64,000 bases of DNA. Source: Lachnospiraceae bacterium (lineage in GTDB: Bacteria > Bacillota > Clostridia > Lachnospirales > Lachnospiraceae). The notes below the pieces were generated by a model. That model made no database searches and was not told where the DNA came from. It saw only the letters and a program-made list of their open reading frames with translations. The number at the start of each line of letters is the position of its first letter. Within the stretch, counting starts at the first letter, position 1. Positions 43,034-51,083 of the stretch are shown here, in pieces. The stretch spans positions 30,561 through 94,560 of the forward strand of contig SVFH01000012.1 of NCBI GenBank assembly GCA_015056945.1, in the 5' to 3' direction. The translations under genes and the position numbers were made by a program.

Positions 43034-43864
43034 ATGACGGAGTTATATAAAGAAGCAGAAGCAATTGTAATGTTTGAGAAGGACTGTGAAGAAGAGTTAC
43101 GTACAGAGAAGTTTTTGCGGTTTATGAAAGCGACAAGATGGATTTATTTGGCTATTATCATACTTACGGTACTTTTTATGATCTGGTGGACATTCTCACA
43201 ACAGCACCTGATGTTTGTGTTATATTTCGCTTTTGTTATTCTGGGTATTGTGGGGATTTATCTGTATAAAAGAAAATTCATGAAAAACATGTTTTATCTG
43301 CAGTTTACAGCGTGCAATATGAAAAAAGCGTTAACCGTGTATCTTGTTATGTTACGCAATTCAAAGGAAATAGAAAAAAGCGATGCCAGCCTGTACGGAA
43401 TCGGAGGTGTACTTCTTTGTATGGGCGAGTTTGACAAGGCGATAGAAATCGCAAATCTTATTGAGAGATATACCAATACAGCGACATCTAAAGTATATGC
43501 ATTGATTATTCGGACTTCTGCTGCATTCTATAAAAACGAGACGGAGACATTGGAATCCTGCATTGAACAGCTTGGCCAAATGGCTGCGCAGAATGCAACA
43601 CCTTTTATTCGCCCTACCTATAATATGGCCTCAGAATATCCGGAGATTCTAAAATTTCAGGAAAACTTGGATTATGCCGGTGCATTGCAGCTGTTATCGA
43701 AGGAAGAGTATAATCGTGAAACACTTTCGAAAGTTTCTTCGAACTACCGGCTTTACAGAATTGCGAAAGCTGTAGGAATGGAACAGGAAGCTGCACGGCA
43801 TAAAGAATTCGTTCTTGCAAACGGAGGAGACAGTTTCTATTGCAAAAATATTGAGAATGAATAG
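43034..43864 (+). CDS. Membrane-anchored helical-repeat protein, unknown
   Basis: A 276-residue protein. A cytoplasmic N-terminal helix (about residues 1-30), two adjacent membrane helices (about 33-53 and 60-80), then a basic junction and about 190 residues of helices that resemble tetratricopeptide-type repeats (LYGIGGVLLCMGEFDKAIEIANLIERY). AGGGGG is 6 bp from ATG 43034, the preferred start, and adjacent to ATG 43028. It follows the phosphodiesterase by 20 bp, the last gene of the ypsC-rdgB operon. The family is not recognised; a scaffold role at the membrane is possible. Confidence 0.7.
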   Translation: MTELYKEAEAIVMFEKDCEEELRTEKFLRFMKATRWIYLAIIILTVLFMIWWTFSQQHLMFVLYFAFVILGIVGIYLYKRKFMKNMFYLQFTACNMKKALTVYLVMLRNSKEIEKSDASLYGIGGVLLCMGEFDKAIEIANLIERYTNTATSKVYALIIRTSAAFYKNETETLESCIEQLGQMAAQNATPFIRPTYNMASEYPEILKFQENLDYAGALQLLSKEEYNRETLSKVSSNYRLYRIAKAVGMEQEAARHKEFVLANGGDSFYCKNIENE

Positions 43865-43920
43865 TCAGAAACCGGTGTTTTCGGTCAAATAAAAAAATTA
43901 AAAAAATATCAAAAAAAGTG

Positions 43921-43949
43921 TTGACAAAAGATAGTGACATGGATATAAT
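43921..43949 (+). promoter_or_regulatory. Consensus promoter of the tRNA pair
   Basis: TTGACA (43921-43926), 17-bp spacer, TATAAT (43944-43949), both hexamers perfect, about 30 bp before tRNA-Pro. Confidence 0.92.
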
Positions 43950-43981
43950 AGCTATTGTGTCACGGCGAGTGAACACTTCAA

Positions 43982-44056
43982 CGGGGTGTGGCTCAGCTTG
44001 GCTAGAGCACCTGGTTTGGGACCAGGGGGTCGCAGGTTCGAATCCTGTCACCCCGA
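43982..44056 (+). tRNA. tRNA-Pro (anticodon TGG)
   Basis: A full cloverleaf can be drawn: acceptor CGGGGTG/CACCCCG, D arm GCTC/GAGC, anticodon stem CCTGG/CCAGG with loop TTTGGGA (TGG at positions 34-36), T arm GCAGG/CCTGT with TTCGAAT. The CCA end is not encoded. Confidence 0.95.
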
Positions 44057-44083
44057 TGTGCGATTACAATTTTATAGTAACAT

Positions 44084-44154
44084 GCGGGTGTAGTTCAATG
44101 GTAGAACATCAGCCTTCCAAGCTGAATACGTGGGTTCGATTCCCATCACCCGCT
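44084..44154 (+). tRNA. tRNA-Gly (anticodon TCC)
   Basis: Cloverleaf with acceptor GCGGGTG/CACCCGC, D arm GTTC/GAAC, anticodon stem TCAGC/GCTGA with loop CTTCCAA (TCC), and T loop TTCGATT. CCA is not encoded. It is cotranscribed with tRNA-Pro and ends before the terminator at 44161. Confidence 0.95.
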
Positions 44155-44160
44155 TTTTTC

Positions 44161-44200
44161 ATGCAAAAACCTCAAGCTTATAGCTTGGGGTTTTTTGCAT
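44161..44200 (+). terminator. Intrinsic terminator of the tRNA operon
   Basis: Long inverted repeat ATGCAAAAACCTCAAGC / GCTTGGGGTTTTTTGCAT around TTATA, with its T run inside the 3' arm. Confidence 0.9.
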
Positions 44201-44207
44201 GAAAGAA

Positions 44208-44300
44208 CGGATGCGTCGCCGCCCCCAAGGTTCGGTCTCCGCTCCGCTCCGGTCGGCGCAAAACTGAGGTCCCCCGGACCTCATGCGGTCGCCCGGTGAA
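44208..44300. repeat. GC-rich structured element behind tRNA terminator
   Basis: A stretch much richer in G+C than its surroundings, with a perfect hairpin GAGGTCC/GGACCTC (44266-44282) and short CGCTC repeats. It begins about 8 bp after a terminator, the same position as the palindromic repeats at 21015, 29329 and 53031, but has a different sequence. No coding potential is seen. The remaining bases up to the pilin gene (44301-44488) are AT-rich without clear features. Confidence 0.5.
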
Positions 44301-44488
44301 ATGAAGTGATTTTTTTCTGTCATGAAATAAAATGGCTATTGTTAATAAATGACAAATTCATGTGGTTGTTTATTGTGAAAACAGCTGAAAAAAGGTTTCT
44401 TCAGATTGACGGTAAGACATAAATATATTAAATTGATAATGCAGATTCTTATAGAAGTGTTACCTTTCATAGTATGAGGAGAAAAATT

Positions 44489-44932
44489 ATGAAAAGTAAC
44501 AAGGGTTTTTCACTTGTAGAATTGGTGATTGTAATTGCGATAATGGCAATTCTCGTAGGACTGATGGCACCGAATCTGGTACGCTATATTGAAAAAACAA
44601 AGGTATCTCACGACGTACAGTTTGCAGACTCCATTAAGAGAGCTGTCGAACTGGCAATGTCTGATCCTGATGTTTTTAATTCAGAGTCTTATGTAAGACC
44701 TGTTTCAAATGAAATGGGTGTGTGCGTTGCTTATGCAGGTGATGCATTTAGTGATGCAGTATATGAGACACTTGGATTGAACAGCTATGCAGAGGTTTTG
44801 GGAAATTTACGTTCTAAGGATTGTACTGCAATTATGATTCAGATTGATCCGGATACTGACAAGGTTAGTGTTCAGATTAATGGTTCTCACGCAGATGCGA
44901 TGGGTGGTTCATCACCGATTATAGTGAAATAA
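44489..44932 (+). CDS. Orphan type IV pilin-like (prepilin) protein
   Basis: A 147-residue protein with a class III signal: short basic leader MKSNKG, cleavage before FSLVEL (Glu at +5), and a hydrophobic helix VIVIAIMAILVGLMAP. The mature part is small, with two cysteines (about residues 76 and 110) that could pair. GAGGAG sets ATG 44489. No prepilin peptidase, assembly ATPase or platform protein is nearby, so assembly would depend on genes elsewhere. It may be a pilin, pseudopilin or competence-type minor pilin. Confidence 0.85.
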   Translation: MKSNKGFSLVELVIVIAIMAILVGLMAPNLVRYIEKTKVSHDVQFADSIKRAVELAMSDPDVFNSESYVRPVSNEMGVCVAYAGDAFSDAVYETLGLNSYAEVLGNLRSKDCTAIMIQIDPDTDKVSVQINGSHADAMGGSSPIIVK

Positions 44933-44942
44933 CAGTGAAAAA

Positions 44943-44997
44943 AGGACTTTTGCACTGCGGATGAATATTCATCTTTGGTGTGAAAGCTCTTTTTTTG
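44943..44997 (+). terminator. Intrinsic terminator after pilin gene
   Basis: A long imperfect stem (about 21 positions with wobbles) around AATATT, ending in TTTTTTT. Confidence 0.75.
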
Positions 44998-45100
44998 TAA
45001 AGAAATCCTTTTATTTTGTCTGACAATTTGGTAAAATATATATAAATGTAAGTCACTTTTTTATAGACTTACGAAAAGACAATAAGGGAGGATTCTTGAC

Positions 45101-46705
45101 ATGAAGTTAACTTTTGTTGGAGCAACGCATGAAGTAACAGGAAGTTGTCATTATATACATGCCTGCGGTAAAAACATTTTAATCGATTGCGGTATGGAAC
45201 AAGGTATTAATGTTTATGAGAATTGTGAAATTCCCGTAGAAGAAGCCTTGATTGATTATGTACTTTTGACGCATGCGCATGTGGATCATTCCGGATTTTT
45301 GCCCCTTATTTATTCAAGGGGATTTCGGGGACAGGTTATTATGACGGAAGCTTCTGCTGATTTGTGCAGCATTATGCTTAGAGACTGTGCACATATTCAG
45401 ATGCAGGAAGCAGAGTGGAAGAGTCGTAAAGCGAAGAGAAGTTCTAAGTATTCCGGTGTGGAACCTCTATTTACGATGGAAGATGCGGATGGTATTATCA
45501 AACGAATTGTTCCGCATGATTATAATAAGAAGTTTGAATTATGCAGCGGTATCGAAGTACGCTTCACTGATATCGGGCATTTGCTCGGTTCTGCGAGCAT
45601 TGAAATCTGGATTACCGAGAATGGTGCATCCAGAAAGATTGTTTTTTCCGGTGATATCGGAAATAAGAATCAACCGTTATTGCGAGACCCGCAGTTTACC
45701 AAAGATGCGGACTATGTTGTAATGGAGTCCACATACGGAACCAGAGTACACTCTAAAGAACGGGTTGATTATGTGAAAGAGCTGACGGAAGTGTTGCAGC
45801 AGACGTTTGATATGGGCGGAAATGTGATTATACCGTCTTTTGCAGTCGGAAGAACACAGGAAATGCTGTATTTCCTGCGTAAAATTAAGACAGAAGGTCT
45901 CGTAAAAGGACATGAGAATTTCGAGGTGTATGTAGATAGTCCGCTGGCTGTTGAAGCGACCGGTATTTTCCAGAAAAATATCTATTCCTGTTATGATGAC
46001 GAGGCAATGGAACTGGTAAAGAAGGGAATTAATCCGATTGCCTTTCCCGGGCTTAAGTTATCTATCACCAGTGAAGAATCCAAAGCGATTAACTTTGATG
46101 ATGCGCCGAAGGTTATTCTGTCTGCTTCCGGTATGTGTGAAGCCGGACGTATCAGACATCACTTGAAGCACAATTTGTGGCGTAGTGAATCTACGATTCT
46201 TTTTGTAGGATATCAGGCAGTAGGAACTCTTGGACGGGCACTTGTGGATGGTGTGGATGAGGTAAAATTGTTTGGAGAGCCGGTTGAAGTCCGCGCGCAG
46301 ATTAAAGTGCTTGCCGGAATCAGCGGCCATGCAGACAGGAATGGCCTGATTGAATGGCTGAATGCATTTGAGAAAAAACCGAAACGCGTGTTTGTTGTTC
46401 ATGGCGAAGATGCAACCTGTAATCTTTTCACGGATTGCCTTGAAAAAGAATATGGCTATAATGCATATGCACCGTTTAGCGGAACCAGGTTTAACATGCT
46501 GACCAATGAAATCGAATATGAAGCAGCACCGGTTCCTCTGAAGAAGAAAGAGCCTTCCAAACGTGTTACGGAAGTATTCGCGCGTCTCCTTGCAGCAGGA
46601 AACCGTTTGCTTGCTGTTATTGCTAAAAATGAAGGTGGTGCAAATAAGGATCTTGCCAAGTTTGCCGACCAGATTAATTCGTTGTGTGACAAGTGGGATC
46701 GCTAA
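45101..46705 (+). CDS. MBL-fold beta-CASP ribonuclease-like protein
   Basis: A 534-residue metallo-beta-lactamase-fold enzyme of the beta-CASP/CPSF-like family. Zinc motif LTHAHVDHSG (about residues 54-63), GHLLGSASIEI, SGDIG, the beta-CASP region (VDSPLAVEATGIF, ILSASGMCEAGRIRHHL) and C-terminal SGHADRNGL match the family. Such proteins are endo- or exoribonucleases of the YSH1/CPSF-73 type; the substrate here is unknown. GGGAGG precedes ATG 45101. The 3' end overlaps the convergent pdxR-like gene by 32 bp. Confidence 0.9.
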   Translation: MKLTFVGATHEVTGSCHYIHACGKNILIDCGMEQGINVYENCEIPVEEALIDYVLLTHAHVDHSGFLPLIYSRGFRGQVIMTEASADLCSIMLRDCAHIQMQEAEWKSRKAKRSSKYSGVEPLFTMEDADGIIKRIVPHDYNKKFELCSGIEVRFTDIGHLLGSASIEIWITENGASRKIVFSGDIGNKNQPLLRDPQFTKDADYVVMESTYGTRVHSKERVDYVKELTEVLQQTFDMGGNVIIPSFAVGRTQEMLYFLRKIKTEGLVKGHENFEVYVDSPLAVEATGIFQKNIYSCYDDEAMELVKKGINPIAFPGLKLSITSEESKAINFDDAPKVILSASGMCEAGRIRHHLKHNLWRSESTILFVGYQAVGTLGRALVDGVDEVKLFGEPVEVRAQIKVLAGISGHADRNGLIEWLNAFEKKPKRVFVVHGEDATCNLFTDCLEKEYGYNAYAPFSGTRFNMLTNEIEYEAAPVPLKKKEPSKRVTEVFARLLAAGNRLLAVIAKNEGGANKDLAKFADQINSLCDKWDR

Positions 46706-48098
46706 AGATTCCGTCAAACAGAAGCTGAATCGACTCCGGTATACGCTCAGGCTGTATGCCGGAGTAATTAATGATTATTGTATGGCTGGAAGAAGTTGTC
46801 CGATTACGGTAATACTGACTTAGGCACGTAATGCGGATTCCTTTTTGGGCAGCTTTTTTGATTAGTTCCTCGTCTGAATATTGTGTATCTATCTCAAGAA
46901 GAAAATGCAGTCCCGCATGTTCTTCTTTTATTTTTACACGCGAAAAATAGGGATGATTACGGATGCATGTAAGGATTCTGTCGCGTTGGATGCGATAGTG
47001 ATTACGCATACGGTTAATATGTTTTTCCAAGTGTCCGCGTTCAATGAACTGATAAAGCGTGTATTGTTCGAAGTTAGAGACTGTACAGGAGTAAAAACTC
47101 AGATGATGGTTGTACTTTTCGCAAAGCTCTTTGGGAAGCACCATGTAGCTGATTCGAATAGTGGAACTGAGACTTTTGGAAAACGTATTCATATAAATGA
47201 CCTTGCCGGTTGTGTCGATGCTTTGGAGCGCAGGAATGGGTTTGCCGACCAGACGGAATTCGCTGTCATAATCATCTTCTATAATATAGCGGTTCTTTTT
47301 GGCGCAGGCCCAGGTGAGCAGTTCATAACGCCGATTGATTGGTGTAACAATTCCAGTCGGAAAATGATGGGAGGGTGAAAGGTGAAGAATATCTGCCTGC
47401 GTTTCGTTTAAGGCATTCGTATTAACCCCGGATTCGTCAAGAGCAACCGGCACGCAGGTGACACGATTCGCGTCATATATATGTGAGATTTTTTGATACC
47501 CCGGGTCTTCGACTGCATATGTTTTATCCTGTCCGAGAAGTTGGATAATCATATTGTAGAGATATTCGGTTCCTGCACCTACAACAATTTGTTCCGGTGT
47601 TACGTGCATTCCGCGAAACTGGTACAGGTAGTCCGCAATTGCTTCACGCAGCAGTAAAATACCGCCGGAGGGAGAGCGGACCATGAGTTCGTCAGCATAA
47701 TCAGACATGGTAAGTCTCATTAGTTTGTTCCATATTGTAAAAGGAAATGAATCCGGTCGTGTGGCATTGTCGGTAAAATCTGTGAAATAGCTGTTTTTTT
47801 TGTCCCGGACATCAGGTATGCGCTCGGGGCGTTTGGGAGCTATCGGCATTTGCGACGAAATATCATTTACATAAAAACCTTTTTTAGAGACGGAATAAAG
47901 GTAACCTTCGGCCATGAGCTGATTGTATGCATTTTCCACTGTAATGGTGCTGATATCTAAATGTTTAGCCAGGTTTCTTTTTGAAGGCAATTTTTCGTCT
48001 GCCGTAAGTGTTCCTGAAAGAATGTCTTCTTTGATTCTTTTATACAAATATTCATACAGACTGTCATTTCCGCGTTTTTCAAATGAGTAAGTAAGCAT
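46674..48098 (-). CDS. pdxR: MocR/PdxR-type GntR regulator with aminotransferase domain
   Basis: A 474-residue fusion regulator. The N-terminal GntR winged helix (about residues 10-75, LPSKRNLAKHLDISTITVENAY) is joined by a linker to a class I aminotransferase-like domain with the PLP lysine in NTFSKSLSSTIRISYM. PdxR proteins sense PLP and activate vitamin B6 genes. It is divergently transcribed from a pyridoxal kinase gene, and the shared 113-bp gap contains a large palindrome, supporting PdxR over other MocR types. AGGAGA lies upstream on this strand. Confidence 0.88.
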   Translation of the reverse strand: MLTYSFEKRGNDSLYEYLYKRIKEDILSGTLTADEKLPSKRNLAKHLDISTITVENAYNQLMAEGYLYSVSKKGFYVNDISSQMPIAPKRPERIPDVRDKKNSYFTDFTDNATRPDSFPFTIWNKLMRLTMSDYADELMVRSPSGGILLLREAIADYLYQFRGMHVTPEQIVVGAGTEYLYNMIIQLLGQDKTYAVEDPGYQKISHIYDANRVTCVPVALDESGVNTNALNETQADILHLSPSHHFPTGIVTPINRRYELLTWACAKKNRYIIEDDYDSEFRLVGKPIPALQSIDTTGKVIYMNTFSKSLSSTIRISYMVLPKELCEKYNHHLSFYSCTVSNFEQYTLYQFIERGHLEKHINRMRNHYRIQRDRILTCIRNHPYFSRVKIKEEHAGLHFLLEIDTQYSDEELIKKAAQKGIRITCLSQYYRNRTTSSSHTIIINYSGIQPERIPESIQLLFDGIFSDPTCHTTN

Positions 48099-48115
48099 AC
48101 ATACATTCTCCTATC

Positions 48116-48159
48116 TGACCATATTAAAAATATTCAAATTGAACATTTTAATATGGTCA
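48116..48159. promoter_or_regulatory. Palindromic operator between pdxR and pdxY
   Basis: TGACCATATTAAAA (48116-48129) is the exact reverse complement of TTTTAATATGGTCA (48146-48159), with a smaller palindrome TTCAAATTGAA centred between. Size and position suit binding of a dimeric MocR regulator. Confidence 0.8.
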
Positions 48160-48167
48160 ATAAACAG

Positions 48168-48173
48168 TATAAT
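48168..48173 (+). promoter_or_regulatory. -10 element of pdxY
   Basis: TATAAT at 48168-48173. The -35 position (about 48145-48150) lies in the operator arm and is a poor match, as expected for an activator-dependent promoter. Confidence 0.6.
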
Positions 48174-48211
48174 AAACGACAGAGAAAAAGTAAAGTGAGG
48201 AGACTATAATA

Positions 48212-49045
48212 ATGAAAAGAATTGTAACAATTCAGGATATATCTTGTGTAGGGAAGTGTTCCCTGACCGTGGCGCTTCCCATTATTTCTGCAATGGGCGT
48301 GGAAACTGCAATTTTACCGACTGCGGTTCTTTCCACACATACGATGTTTCAAAATTTCACCTGTAAAGATTTGACGGATCAGGTAGAGCCGGTTGCAGCG
48401 CATTGGAAAAGTGAAAAAATCGGATTTGATGCTATTTATACCGGGTATCTTGCTTCGGAAGAACAGATTAATCTGTTAAAGAAGTTTTTTGCTGATTTTA
48501 AGACAGAGAAGAATCTTGTTATCGTAGATCCGGCCATGGCTGATAACGGAAAACTTTATCCTGCGTTTGATGAAGATTTTGCACATAAAATGGGAGAGCT
48601 TTGCGGACTGGCGGATATTGTATTGCCGAATGTGACAGAGGCTTCTTATATGACCGGTATGGAATATCGTGAAGTATACGATGAGGAATATATTAAGGAA
48701 ATGCTCCGCGCACTTGTGAAACTTGGTGCGAAGACTGCACTGCTAACAGGTGTTGGCTTTGAAGAAGGTAAGACCGGCGTAATGGGCTATGACAGCGCGT
48801 CTGACACATTTCATTATTATTCTCACCGGAAGCATGCGAAATCTTATCATGGCACGGGTGATATTTTCTCAAGTACATTTGTAGGCGCTGTGGTGAATGG
48901 TTTTGCTTGGGAAGAGGCAATGAAAATTGCGGCAGACTTTACAGCAGAAAGTATTTATATTACAATGAACGATGAAAACGGATGTTGGTATGGTGTGAAT
49001 TTTGAACTTGCCATTCCGGGGCTTCTGAAGGCGCTTGGACGCTAG
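48212..49045 (+). CDS. pdxY: Pyridoxal/pyridoxamine kinase
   Basis: A 277-residue ribokinase-fold kinase of the PdxK/PdxY type, phosphorylating B6 vitamers to PLP for salvage. N-terminal VTIQDISCVGKCSLTVALP, DPAMADNGKLY, LPNVTEASYMTG and the GTGDIFSSTFVG anion hole with catalytic Asp are present. GTGAGGAG precedes ATG 48212. It is divergent from the PdxR-type activator, which presumably responds to low PLP. Confidence 0.93.
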   Translation: MKRIVTIQDISCVGKCSLTVALPIISAMGVETAILPTAVLSTHTMFQNFTCKDLTDQVEPVAAHWKSEKIGFDAIYTGYLASEEQINLLKKFFADFKTEKNLVIVDPAMADNGKLYPAFDEDFAHKMGELCGLADIVLPNVTEASYMTGMEYREVYDEEYIKEMLRALVKLGAKTALLTGVGFEEGKTGVMGYDSASDTFHYYSHRKHAKSYHGTGDIFSSTFVGAVVNGFAWEEAMKIAADFTAESIYITMNDENGCWYGVNFELAIPGLLKALGR

Positions 49046-49058
49046 TTCGAGGCAGACG

Positions 49059-49076
49059 TTATTATTATTATTATTA
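49059..49076 (+). repeat. (TTA)6 simple repeat before ribosome site
   Basis: Six tandem TTA units lie 14 bp after the pdxY stop and directly before AGGAGA of the next gene. Slippage here would change spacing upstream of the ribosome site. Confidence 0.8.
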
Positions 49077-49088
49077 GGAGAACTGCTT

Positions 49089-49460
49089 ATGAAAAAAATA
49101 TTGTCGTGTTTACTGTCATTTTTACCTTTGGTACTTTTTGCGATTTCTATGTTCTTTATATTTTTTATGGAAATTTCATCCTTGTTTTGGGAGACAACAG
49201 AACCACCGTTTTGGTTTGTGTTTTTAGCAGTTTTTATGGTTATTTTTACATTGTTAATGGTTATTGCAGTGTATGCGGTAATGATTTACTATATCGTCAT
49301 AGCCTGCAGGTCTCCTTATCTTGACACTTCAATGAAAGCTTTATGGAGCATATTGCTTTATTTTTTAAATGTTTTTGTTTTTCCTGTTTTCTGGTTTGTG
49401 GTAATACGAAAAGAAATTGAGATGAAAGAATCAAAGAAATTTCGGGAGGATATAATGTAA
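49089..49460 (+). CDS. Small polytopic membrane protein, unknown
   Basis: A 123-residue protein with three to four membrane helices (about residues 5-27, 38-70, 82-104) and a charged C-terminal tail ending KKFREDIM. The last helix pair (ALWSILLYFLNVFVFPVFWFVV) faintly recalls the PLDc_N membrane domain, but this is not a confident match. GGAGA lies 8 bp before ATG 49089. It follows pdxY by 43 bp and may share its transcript. Confidence 0.65.
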   Translation: MKKILSCLLSFLPLVLFAISMFFIFFMEISSLFWETTEPPFWFVFLAVFMVIFTLLMVIAVYAVMIYYIVIACRSPYLDTSMKALWSILLYFLNVFVFPVFWFVVIRKEIEMKESKKFREDIM

Positions 49461-49511
49461 AAAAAGCACTGACTTGCATATTGTCATTCGGTATTTTGGT
49501 TCATGCATAAC

Positions 49512-49544
49512 AAAAAAATAACCTGCTTGCAGGTTATTTTTTTT
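49512..49544. terminator. Bidirectional terminator
   Basis: ATAACCTG and CAGGTTAT around CTTG, flanked by seven A and eight T, serving the membrane protein gene on + and DUF6062 on -; the DUF6062 stop lies inside it. Confidence 0.88.
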
Positions 49545-50298
49545 GTTGGTAAATCGGATCAGCAGGATAGCCTCCTTTTAACTTTTGCATGCCGCGTTGA
49601 ATGGCATCCTGGGAATTTTTCCAGTCAGCGTCCTTGTTTCTGTAGTCGAACTTTTCAACCAGCCAGGATACGTCTTCCTGTAAACGATCCATATTGGTTT
49701 TCATTAAATCAAAAACAAGAGGATAAAATTCAGCCTTTTGCTTGTCGTTTAATTTGGTTTCGCCGGCTTCACACAAATCGCCGAAGTGCTGAAGACAGAA
49801 ACCTTTGCTGTCTTTCACCTTTTGTACGAATTCGGGATCTTTTTTATACATAACAAAGAAAGTATCAAGATAACGCTCATAGGTATCTTCGAAACGCTTA
49901 CAGATATAACAGGAGTCTGTTTTCTGTTTTACCCATGCAGCAACAGAATTTTTCATGTCGGGACCGGACTTGGAGAAACGGCTTTTGAAAGTTGTTTTGC
50001 CGGGTTGAAAATTTTTGATTTCTTCATTCAACTGACGACGGATTTCCATATAATGGGTTTTCAGAATCCAGGCATTGCCGAGGGTGTTGCCGTAATCAAA
50101 CATTTTTTTGGAATGGGTACGGCAAAAACCTGCTTTGTCAGTCTGTTCGCGAATATCACTTTCCATATAAGAAGAGCCGGAGCCTAATGCAAAATCAAGC
50201 AAATCCTGCTCAACGTTACGCTCGATAAAACAGAACGGACACTCATCGTGAGCGTTCATGGCATCGTTCAATGGGATTGTATAGAGTTTTTCTTTCAT
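49534..50298 (-). CDS. DUF6062 family protein
   Basis: A 254-residue cytoplasmic protein with conserved cysteine/histidine motifs suggesting metal or redox function: CPFCFIE (about residues 20-26), GFCRTHS (about 58-64), CYICKRFE (about 130-137) and GFCLQHFGDLCE (about 165-176). The paired CxxC and CxxH motifs in two halves look like an internal duplication. I recognise it as DUF6062, a clostridial family of unknown function. GGAGG lies upstream on the - strand. Monocistronic. Confidence 0.82.
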   Translation of the reverse strand: MKEKLYTIPLNDAMNAHDECPFCFIERNVEQDLLDFALGSGSSYMESDIREQTDKAGFCRTHSKKMFDYGNTLGNAWILKTHYMEIRRQLNEEIKNFQPGKTTFKSRFSKSGPDMKNSVAAWVKQKTDSCYICKRFEDTYERYLDTFFVMYKKDPEFVQKVKDSKGFCLQHFGDLCEAGETKLNDKQKAEFYPLVFDLMKTNMDRLQEDVSWLVEKFDYRNKDADWKNSQDAIQRGMQKLKGGYPADPIYQQKK

Positions 50299-50521
50299 TC
50301 TAAAGCCTCCGTTTCTGATATTTCATATCATATTTTTATCATATCTAAAATTACGTTTTTTCGCAATGCTTTCATTTGAAAAGAAGACGAAAGAAACAAC
50401 AAAAAAGCAGAGTTTTATTCATTTTTTGTACGTTCTTTTAAAAATGAAAATTTGTTCTTGAAACTTTGCTCAGAATGTGCTATCTTTAAAAACAATTATA
50501 CTTAATCAAGGAGATTTCCGT

Positions 50522-51025
50522 ATGAGTGAGGCGTACAAAGAACTGTTGATTAAACAGAAAGAAAGTATGAAAGATAAAGCAATCGGATATGTGATGGTTG
50601 TTTTGGCATTATTTTGTATCGGCGCGACCGTTCTTTTTGCGAACCCGCTTTGTCTGATTGGAACGGTGGCTTTTGGCATCCTTTCCTATTTTCTTTATTT
50701 TTCCAGAATGCAGATTGAATATGAATATACTTATATGGATAAAGAACTGCGAATTGACCGTATTTGCAACGCATCTAAAAGAAAAAGTATAAAGGTGCTT
50801 GATTTGTCACAGATGGAGATGATGGCACCGAATGGATCTGTACATTTGGAACATTATTTACACAGCGAAGGAAAGCTTTATGATTTTTCAAGAGGGTATC
50901 CTGATACAGAGGAACTTAAGACCTATATGATTTGTTTTTCGGGGGAAAGATATTTAGTATCTGTTACAGATGAATTTTTGAATGCAATGCGTATTACCTT
51001 GTCACATAAAATTAAAATGATTTAA
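50522..51025 (+). CDS. DUF6106 family membrane protein
   Basis: A 167-residue protein with two membrane helices (about residues 22-60) followed by a soluble domain starting EYEYTYMDKELRIDRI, the pattern of DUF6106, a small clostridial family of unknown function. AAGGAG lies 9 bp before ATG 50522. guaB starts 58 bp later. The gap before it (50299-50521) is AT-rich with no clear features beyond weak promoter-like sequence. Confidence 0.78.
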   Translation: MSEAYKELLIKQKESMKDKAIGYVMVVLALFCIGATVLFANPLCLIGTVAFGILSYFLYFSRMQIEYEYTYMDKELRIDRICNASKRKSIKVLDLSQMEMMAPNGSVHLEHYLHSEGKLYDFSRGYPDTEELKTYMICFSGERYLVSVTDEFLNAMRITLSHKIKMI

Positions 51026-51083
51026 TTCTAACGGACAGGCATTACGCATAAAAATAATACTTAATTAAACGGAGGGCATTAAA

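Noticed and set aside
44208..44300. Fragment of an rRNA or other known GC-rich RNA
   Set aside because: No rRNA, SRP RNA, RNase P or tmRNA signature could be recognised; recorded as a repeat-like element instead.
46881..47378. 165-codon + strand frame
   Set aside because: Antisense to the well-conserved aminotransferase domain of the PdxR-type regulator; no ribosome site.
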